This document shows positions 59,182 through 64,000 of a stretch of DNA of 64,000 bases, piece after piece. Below the pieces are notes generated by a model. It made no database searches. It was not told where the DNA came from and worked only from the letters and a program-made list of their open reading frames with translations. Source of the DNA: Streptomyces armeniacus (lineage in GTDB: Bacteria > Actinomycetota > Actinomycetes > Streptomycetales > Streptomycetaceae). The translations under genes were made by a program, and so were the position numbers. The stretch covers positions 1,598,369 through 1,662,368 of the forward strand of contig NZ_CP031320.1 of assembly GCF_003355155.1 (NCBI RefSeq). The letters are read 5' to 3'. How positions within the stretch are numbered: position 1 is the stretch's first letter; the number at the start of each line of letters is the position of its first letter.

Positions 59182-59474
59182 CCCTCACCGACGGCCAAGT
59201 CCAGAACGGCCACGTACGCAAGGGCCACGTCCACACAGGCCACGTCTACAACGGGATGCCCGCGTTGGACCTCGGCGAGCAGGGCTGGGAGTGCCCATGG
59301 AGCGGGCCCAACGGGGGCCAGTGCGTGGAGACCAAGCAGCTCGCCGACGGCCGTATCGCCCTGCGGCAGTCCACCGATCCCGCCGGTCCGGCGCTGATCT
59401 ACACGCCGCAGGAACTCGCAGCGTTCGTCGCAGGCGTGAAGAGGGGCCTCGCCGACCATCTGACGGCCGGCTGA
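59178..59474 (+). CDS. DUF397-domain protein with N-terminal GHV repeats
   Basis: A 98-residue small protein. The C-terminal part is DUF397-like: WECPWSGPNGGQCVETKQLA, then TDPAGPALIYT and a terminal EL.AFV.GVKRG helix. The N-terminal part has three five-residue repeats, GHVRK, GHVHT and GHVYN, encoded by a 15-bp period repeat, which I do not know from other DUF397 proteins. It is coupled to the XRE/DUF5753 regulator (ATGA) and is probably its partner. Confidence 0.88.
   Translation: MTLTDGQVQNGHVRKGHVHTGHVYNGMPALDLGEQGWECPWSGPNGGQCVETKQLADGRIALRQSTDPAGPALIYTPQELAAFVAGVKRGLADHLTAG
59208..59245. repeat. Triple GGCCACGT repeat with 15-bp period
   Basis: GGCCACGT at 59208-59215, 59223-59230 and 59238-59245, exactly 15 bases apart, encodes Gly-His-Val units in the DUF397 protein. 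Confidence 0.9.
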
Positions 59475-59557
59475 ACCAGCAGAACGAGCGGGAGGATCCG
59501 TGCCGGCCCCGGCCGTGACCTGCCCGGCGCACCACGAACACCGCTGAAGGGGACGAG

Positions 59558-60388
59558 ATGAGCAACAGCCACGCCGCGCGGGACATCGACACCAGCAGGC
59601 CCCACTCCGCCCGCATGTACGACTACTACCTCGGCGGCAAGGACCACTTCGACGTCGACAAGCAGGCGGCCGAGGCCGTCGCGACCGCCTACCCCGGCAT
59701 CTTCACCTGCGCCCGCGAGAACCGCGCCTTCATGCACCGGGCCACCCGCGTCCTCGCCCGGGAGCACGGCATCCGGCAGTGGCTCGACATCGGCACCGGC
59801 ATCCCCACCGAACCGAACCTGCACCAGGTGGCCCAGGCCGTGGTCCCCGACGCCCGGGTCGTCTACGCCGACAACGACCCGCTCGTCCTGAAGTACGCCG
59901 AGCGCCTGATGCGCAGCACGCGCCAGGGCCGCACCACGTACATCCAGGCCGACGTCAACGATCCGCAGTCGCTGCTCAACGCCCCCGAGCTGGAAGACGT
60001 GCTGGACCTGGGCCAGCCCGTGGCGCTCTCGCTGAACGCCCTCATGCACTTCGTGACCGACGCCCAGGACCCGTACGGGATCGTCGACCGGCTGCTGGGC
60101 GTCCTTCCCGCGGGCAGCGCACTCGCCCTGAGTCACTGCACGCCCGACTTCGACTCGCCCACCTGGCAGAAGGTCACCGACATCTACACCAACTCCGGGA
60201 CGCCCGTGCAGTTCCGCTCCCAGGGGGACGTCGCCCGCTTCTTCGAAGGTCTCGACCTGCTCGCCCCCGGCGTCACCGTCGGCCACCGCTGGCGCCCCGA
60301 CGGGGCCGACGGTGACGCGGCCGACGGGCACTCGGACGCCGAGGTCAGCCTGTGGGCCGGGGTGGGCATCAAGCGCTCCGTACGGTGA
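59558..60388 (+). CDS. SAM-dependent methyltransferase, DUF574 family (copy 1)
   Basis: A 276-residue protein. The family signature SARMYDYYLGGKDHF (about 17-31) opens it, WLDIGTGIPT is the SAM motif and VYADNDPLVL the acidic-loop motif. DUF574 proteins are abundant in Streptomyces; their substrates are mostly unknown. AAGGGGA lies 7 bases upstream. It lies just upstream of an acyl-CoA synthetase gene and is the paralogue of the gene at 62209-63012. Confidence 0.9.
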   Translation: MSNSHAARDIDTSRPHSARMYDYYLGGKDHFDVDKQAAEAVATAYPGIFTCARENRAFMHRATRVLAREHGIRQWLDIGTGIPTEPNLHQVAQAVVPDARVVYADNDPLVLKYAERLMRSTRQGRTTYIQADVNDPQSLLNAPELEDVLDLGQPVALSLNALMHFVTDAQDPYGIVDRLLGVLPAGSALALSHCTPDFDSPTWQKVTDIYTNSGTPVQFRSQGDVARFFEGLDLLAPGVTVGHRWRPDGADGDAADGHSDAEVSLWAGVGIKRSVR

Positions 60389-60500
60389 CCCGGCGGCCGG
60401 ATCGCTATACGGTCACGAGTCACCGGGGCCGCGTGCCGGCCGACCCGAACGAGGGCTGACACGCGGGGCGCCCCGGAACCGTCTGAGACCGGAGGCCCAG

Positions 60501-62132
60501 ATGTCCGACCCGATGGCGACGCCCGACCCCGTGGCGTTCACTCCCGCGACCGCTCGGCTCGTCGCCGACGTCCGCCGGCACTCCGTGAGCGACCTGCTCA
60601 CCCGTACCGCCGCGCGATACCCCGGCAAGACCGCCGTCGTGGCCGGCGAACGCCGCGTGAGCTACGCCGAGTTGGACAGGTCGGTGCACCGCTGCGCCCG
60701 CGCGCTCGCCGACCGCGGCCTGCGCAAGGGCGACCGGCTCGCGCTGCTCAGCCGCAACTGCCGGCAGTACGTGGTGCTCGCCTTCGCCACCGCGCGGCTG
60801 GGGGCGGTCCTCGTTCCGGTGAACTTCATGCTGGGCGCCAAGGAGATCGCGTACATCCTCCGCCACTCCGGTGCCGCCGGGATGGTCACCGAGGACTCCC
60901 TCGCGCCCACCGCCGGGAAGGCGCTCGCCGCCGCGGGGACGCGGGGCGGGGTACGCGGCTGGATCGCCGGGACCGGCTCGGCGGCGGCCGACGGCTGGGA
61001 GGACGTCGACACCTGGATCGACCGGGGCGATCCGGAGCCGGTCGAGGCGTCCGTCGCGGACGACGACCCGCTGCGGCTGATGTACACCTCCGGCACGGAG
61101 GCGCAGCCGAAGGGCGTGCTGCTCTCGTCACGTTCGCTGGTGTCGCAGTACGTATCGTGCGCGATCGACGGGGGCATGAGCGCCGACGACGTCGAAGTGC
61201 ACGCGCTGCCGCTCTACCACTGCGCGCAGCTCGACTGCTTCCTCTCCGTGGACATCTACCTGGGCGCGACCAGCATCATCCTGCCCGCGCCGGACCCGGC
61301 CGCGCTGCTCGAGACGATCGAACGGGAACGCGTCACCAAGCTGTTCTGCCCGCCGACCGTCTGGATCGCCCTGCTCGGCCACCCCGACTTCGCCGTACGG
61401 GACCTGTCGTCGCTGCGCAAGGGCTACTACGGCGCCTCCCCGATGCCCGTGGAGGTCCTGCGCGAGCTGCGGGAGCGGCTCCCGCACCTCCGGTTGTGGA
61501 ACTTCTACGGCCAGACCGAAATGGCCCCGGCGGCCACGATCCTGGGCCCGCACGCACAGGAGACGCACGCCGGGTCGGCCGGGTGGCCTGCCCTGAACGT
61601 CGAGACACGCGTCGTCGACGCGTCCGACAAGGTGCTGCCCCCCGGCGAGACGGGCGAGATCGTGCACCGCAGCCCGCACGCGACGCTCGGCTACTACAAC
61701 GACGAGGAGAAGACCGCCGAGGCGTTCCGCGGCGGCTGGTTCCACTCCGGCGACCTCGGGGTCATGAGCGAGGACGGCTGCCTGACGGTGGTCGACCGGA
61801 AGAAGGACATGATCAAGACCGGCGGCGAGAACGTCGCCAGCCGCGAGGTCGAGGAGGCGATCTACCTCCTCGACGGCGTGGCCGAGGTCGCGGTGTTCGG
61901 CATCAGCCACCCGCGCTGGATCGAGGCGGTCATCGCGGCCGTCGTACCGAAGCCGGGCGCGGCCCTCACCGAGGACGCCGTGCACGCCCACGTACGCGAG
62001 CACCTCGCCGGCTACAAGCGGCCCAAGTACGTCGTCTTCGCCGAGGCCCTGCCCAAGAACCCCAGCGGCAAGATCCTCAAGCGCGACCTGCGCGCGGAGC
62101 ACGCGGGGCTGTCCGGGCAGGCGGAGACCTGA
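60501..62132 (+). CDS. AMP-forming acyl-CoA synthetase (FadD-like), copy 3
   Basis: A 543-residue adenylate-forming ligase. The phosphate loop YTSGTEAQPKGVLL differs from the standard TTG (Glu-Ala in place of Thr-Gly); FYGQTEM, the hinge HSGDLGVMSEDG and the C-terminal Lys in NPSGKILKRDL are normal. It makes acyl-CoA from a free acid. GGAGG stands 7-8 bases upstream of ATG 60501. No copy of the island operator is near, so it is not part of that regulon. It ends before a strong terminator at 62161. Confidence 0.92.
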   Translation: MSDPMATPDPVAFTPATARLVADVRRHSVSDLLTRTAARYPGKTAVVAGERRVSYAELDRSVHRCARALADRGLRKGDRLALLSRNCRQYVVLAFATARLGAVLVPVNFMLGAKEIAYILRHSGAAGMVTEDSLAPTAGKALAAAGTRGGVRGWIAGTGSAAADGWEDVDTWIDRGDPEPVEASVADDDPLRLMYTSGTEAQPKGVLLSSRSLVSQYVSCAIDGGMSADDVEVHALPLYHCAQLDCFLSVDIYLGATSIILPAPDPAALLETIERERVTKLFCPPTVWIALLGHPDFAVRDLSSLRKGYYGASPMPVEVLRELRERLPHLRLWNFYGQTEMAPAATILGPHAQETHAGSAGWPALNVETRVVDASDKVLPPGETGEIVHRSPHATLGYYNDEEKTAEAFRGGWFHSGDLGVMSEDGCLTVVDRKKDMIKTGGENVASREVEEAIYLLDGVAEVAVFGISHPRWIEAVIAAVVPKPGAALTEDAVHAHVREHLAGYKRPKYVVFAEALPKNPSGKILKRDLRAEHAGLSGQAET

Positions 62133-62160
62133 GCCGCCGCCCTGGCGGCCGTCCCTGCCC

Positions 62161-62189
62161 GCCGCCCCCGCCCTCCGGACGGGGGCGGC
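62161..62189. terminator. Bidirectional terminator hairpin
   Basis: GCCGCCCCCG (62161-62170) and CGGGGGCGGC (62180-62189) form a perfect 10-bp stem between the convergent synthetase and methyltransferase genes. Confidence 0.8.
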
Positions 62190-62208
62190 GGTGGCGGCCG
62201 GGGCGGTG

Positions 62209-63012
62209 CTACGGCTTGCGGCCGACCCCGCCGACCGCTCCCGTCTCCGCCGGGTCGCTGATCTCCGCGAAGTCGGGCCGCCAGTGCGCGAGCGCCACCA
62301 CGCCGGGCTCCACCAGCTCCAGCCCGGTGAAGAAGCCGGCGATCTGCTCGTGGCTGCGCAGCTGGTACGGGACGGCGCCGCTGTCGTTGTAGCGCGCGGT
62401 GGCCTCGGCGTTCGCCTTGTGGGTGTCGACGCTGTCGTTGAGCGCGAGATAGCTGCCGGAGGGCAGGGCGGCCATCAGGCGGTCCACGAGCGCGCGGGCC
62501 TCGGCGTAGTCGGCGACGTGTCCCACGGTCTGCATCATCGTGAGCGCGACGGGCTGCGAGAAGTCCAGCGTCTCCCCGGCGATCCGCAGGATCCGGTCCG
62601 GGTCGTGCAGATCCGCGTCGATGTACTGCGTCGTCCCCTCGGGCGTACTGGTGAGCAGCGCGCGGGCGTGCGCCAGCACCAGCGGGTCGTTGTCGACGTA
62701 GACGACCTTCGACTCGGGCGCGCACCGCTGCGCGACCTGGTGGGTGTTGTCGGCGGTGGGCAGCCCGGTGCCGATGTCGAGGAACTGCCGGACCCCCGCC
62801 TCCTCGGCGAGATAGCGCACGGTGCGCACCAGGAAGTACCGGGAGGTGCGCGCGAGATCGACGATGCCGGGGAAGACCTCGCAGAACCGGGCGCTGAGCT
62901 CCTGGTCGACCTTGTAGTTGTCCTTCCCGCCCAGCCAGTGGTTCCAGACCCTGGCGGAGTGCGGAACCGTGGTGTCCACTCCGCGCGGGCTCTGCTCGGG
63001 ACTGTCGGTCAT
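62209..63012 (-). CDS. SAM-dependent methyltransferase, DUF574 family (copy 2)
   Basis: A 267-residue protein with the family start SARVWNHWLGGKDNY (about 19-33), FLDIGTGLPT and VYVDNDPLVL. The paralogue at 59558-60388 shares these blocks. GAGGGGA stands 6 bases upstream of ATG 63012. It is convergent with the synthetase gene and divergent from the solute-binding protein gene. Function beyond methyl transfer is unknown. Confidence 0.9.
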   Translation of the reverse strand: MTDSPEQSPRGVDTTVPHSARVWNHWLGGKDNYKVDQELSARFCEVFPGIVDLARTSRYFLVRTVRYLAEEAGVRQFLDIGTGLPTADNTHQVAQRCAPESKVVYVDNDPLVLAHARALLTSTPEGTTQYIDADLHDPDRILRIAGETLDFSQPVALTMMQTVGHVADYAEARALVDRLMAALPSGSYLALNDSVDTHKANAEATARYNDSGAVPYQLRSHEQIAGFFTGLELVEPGVVALAHWRPDFAEISDPAETGAVGGVGRKP

Positions 63013-63187
63013 GGAATTCCCCTCACTGGCGGCAGACGGGTGCACGTACGGCGGCCGGACCATCCCAACGTACGCCCCATACCTACCCTCAACTGCCGCG
63101 CCCCGCCAGCGGCTTGGCCGAGGACCCGCCCGGGGACCGGCCGTGGCGGGGGCGTACACGGCCGTGTTTTCGGCCCTTCCCGATCCG

Positions 63188-63216
63188 TTGACCACTGTGT
63201 GGACTCCGTGTATACA
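63188..63216 (+). promoter_or_regulatory. Promoter of the solute-binding protein gene with an inverted repeat
   Basis: TTGACC (63188-63193), 17 bases, TATACA (63211-63216), close to consensus. TGTGGA/CCGTG left of the -10 and CACGG/TCCACA (63226-63240) form an imperfect inverted repeat around the start of transcription, a candidate operator. Confidence 0.75.
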
Positions 63217-63281
63217 TGCTCCATGCACGGTGGATCCACACCCGGACCGGCTCGTCCTGGGCCCCGATGCGTGGAGATGTC

Positions 63282-64000
63282 ATGGCACCAATCAGCAGGC
63301 GGCGCCTGCTCGCAGTAGGCGGTGGCGCGCTCGGCAGTGCGGCTCTGGCGGGCTGCGGGACTCCCGTGAACCTGCCCGAGTCCATGGAGGCCGTGCGGGC
63401 CCGGCCGGGCAAGCCGAACCGCGGCGGGGTCCTGCACTTCGGGCTGTCCACGGACCCGGCCAACCTCGATCCGCACGTCACCACCGGCGCGGCATCGGAC
63501 TTCCTGCGGCAGCTGACGTACAACGGACTGCTCCAGTACGACGGGAACGGCGAGATCGTCGGCGATCTCGCGGCCGAGTTCGGCTGGACCGACACCACGA
63601 CCTACAAGGTCAGACTGCACCCGGGCGTGCGTTTCCACGACGGCACCCGGCTGACCACCGAGGACGTGGTGTTCTCGTTCCGGCGGATGATGGACAAGAA
63701 GACCGCCGCCACCACCGGCCCCCTCCTCGACCTGGTCGAGAAGGTCGAGGCGCGCGGCGCCGACACGGTCGTCTTCCGGCTGAAGCAGCCCGACACGACG
63801 ATCCCCTTCGTCCTCGCCGGACCGACCGCGAACATCGTCTCCCAGCGATGGATCGAGTCCGGCGCCGATCCCATGACGCAGGTCATGGGGACGGGACCGT
63901 TCCGGTTCGTTGAGCGCATCCCGGGCGTGAGCACCACCTTCACCCGCTTCGACGACTACTTCGACGACGGGCTCCCGTACCTCAACGCCATCGTCTTCCA
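63282..64000 (+). CDS. ABC transporter family-5 solute-binding lipoprotein, N-terminal part
   Basis: The gene runs off the right edge; 239 residues are visible. The signal peptide starts with a twin-arginine-like SRRRLLAVGGGALGSAALAG and ends at a lipobox Cys25. The fold blocks STDPANLDPHVT, LTYNGLLQYDGNGEIVGDLA and VRFHDGTRLTTEDVVFSF are typical of the DppA/OppA family, which bind peptides, sugars or other solutes. GGAG stands 5 bases before ATG 63282. It is behind a near-consensus promoter at 63188. Confidence 0.9.
   Translation, partial: MAPISRRRLLAVGGGALGSAALAGCGTPVNLPESMEAVRARPGKPNRGGVLHFGLSTDPANLDPHVTTGAASDFLRQLTYNGLLQYDGNGEIVGDLAAEFGWTDTTTYKVRLHPGVRFHDGTRLTTEDVVFSFRRMMDKKTAATTGPLLDLVEKVEARGADTVVFRLKQPDTTIPFVLAGPTANIVSQRWIESGADPMTQVMGTGPFRFVERIPGVSTTFTRFDDYFDDGLPYLNAIVF

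Noticed and set aside
1..64000. tRNA or rRNA genes, CRISPR arrays, transposases and phage attachment sites
   Set aside because: I saw no tRNA-like cloverleaf, no regularly spaced repeat array and no transposase or integrase protein in any frame. The window looks like stable chromosomal DNA, though weak signals could be missed without a search.

Overview
The window is G+C-rich DNA with strong third-position GC bias, many GTG and some TTG starts, stop/start overlaps (ATGA, GTGA) and typical actinomycete families: a HATPase/XRE-DUF5753/DUF397 triad, two DUF574-type methyltransferases and a MeaB-type G protein. A Streptomyces or close relative is the best guess. No rRNA, tRNA, CRISPR array or mobile element was seen.

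Layout. (1) 1-1831: the 3' end of an ornithine-cyclodeaminase-like gene and a short-chain fatty-acid transporter (AtoE family). (2) 1958-41788: a large acyl-CoA catabolic island. It holds an ALDH, a MaoC hydratase, a LiuR-like MerR regulator, three acyl-CoA dehydrogenases, four crotonases, a 3-hydroxyacyl-CoA dehydrogenase, three SDRs, a thiolase and two acyl-CoA synthetases. It also holds two KstD-like flavoproteins, an old-yellow-enzyme-like dienoyl reductase, a TPP enzyme, an IpdAB-like pair, two APH-type kinases, a split B12-dependent acyl-CoA mutase with its G protein, and an ABC importer. (3) 41814-48931: a quinate/shikimate-type module with a two-domain 3-dehydroshikimate dehydratase, a TRAP transporter, a zinc alcohol dehydrogenase and a divergent LacI regulator. 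(4) 48946-55703: a DeoR-controlled FGGY-kinase/flavoprotein operon. (5) 55893-57440: a secreted GH43 enzyme. (6) 57499-63012: regulatory triad, methyltransferases and an acyl-CoA synthetase. (7) 63282-end: start of a family-5 solute-binding lipoprotein.

The main discovery is that region 2 looks like one regulon. I find fourteen copies of a 17-bp palindrome, TTnACG-N5-CGTnAA, in the promoter gaps between 3.5 and 38.9 kb, and I noticed none outside. One copy sits in front of the merR gene. This resembles the LiuR/MerR control of acyl-CoA catabolism known from proteobacteria, here joining about 37 kb of enzymes and uptake genes. The enzyme set points to a carboxylic acid that is imported, activated to CoA, desaturated, possibly rearranged by a B12 mutase, phosphorylated and dehydrated in the manner of LvaA/LvaC or ACAD10/11, and possibly ring-opened by an IpdAB-like hydrolase. 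The substrate is unknown; an alicyclic or branched acid is my inference.
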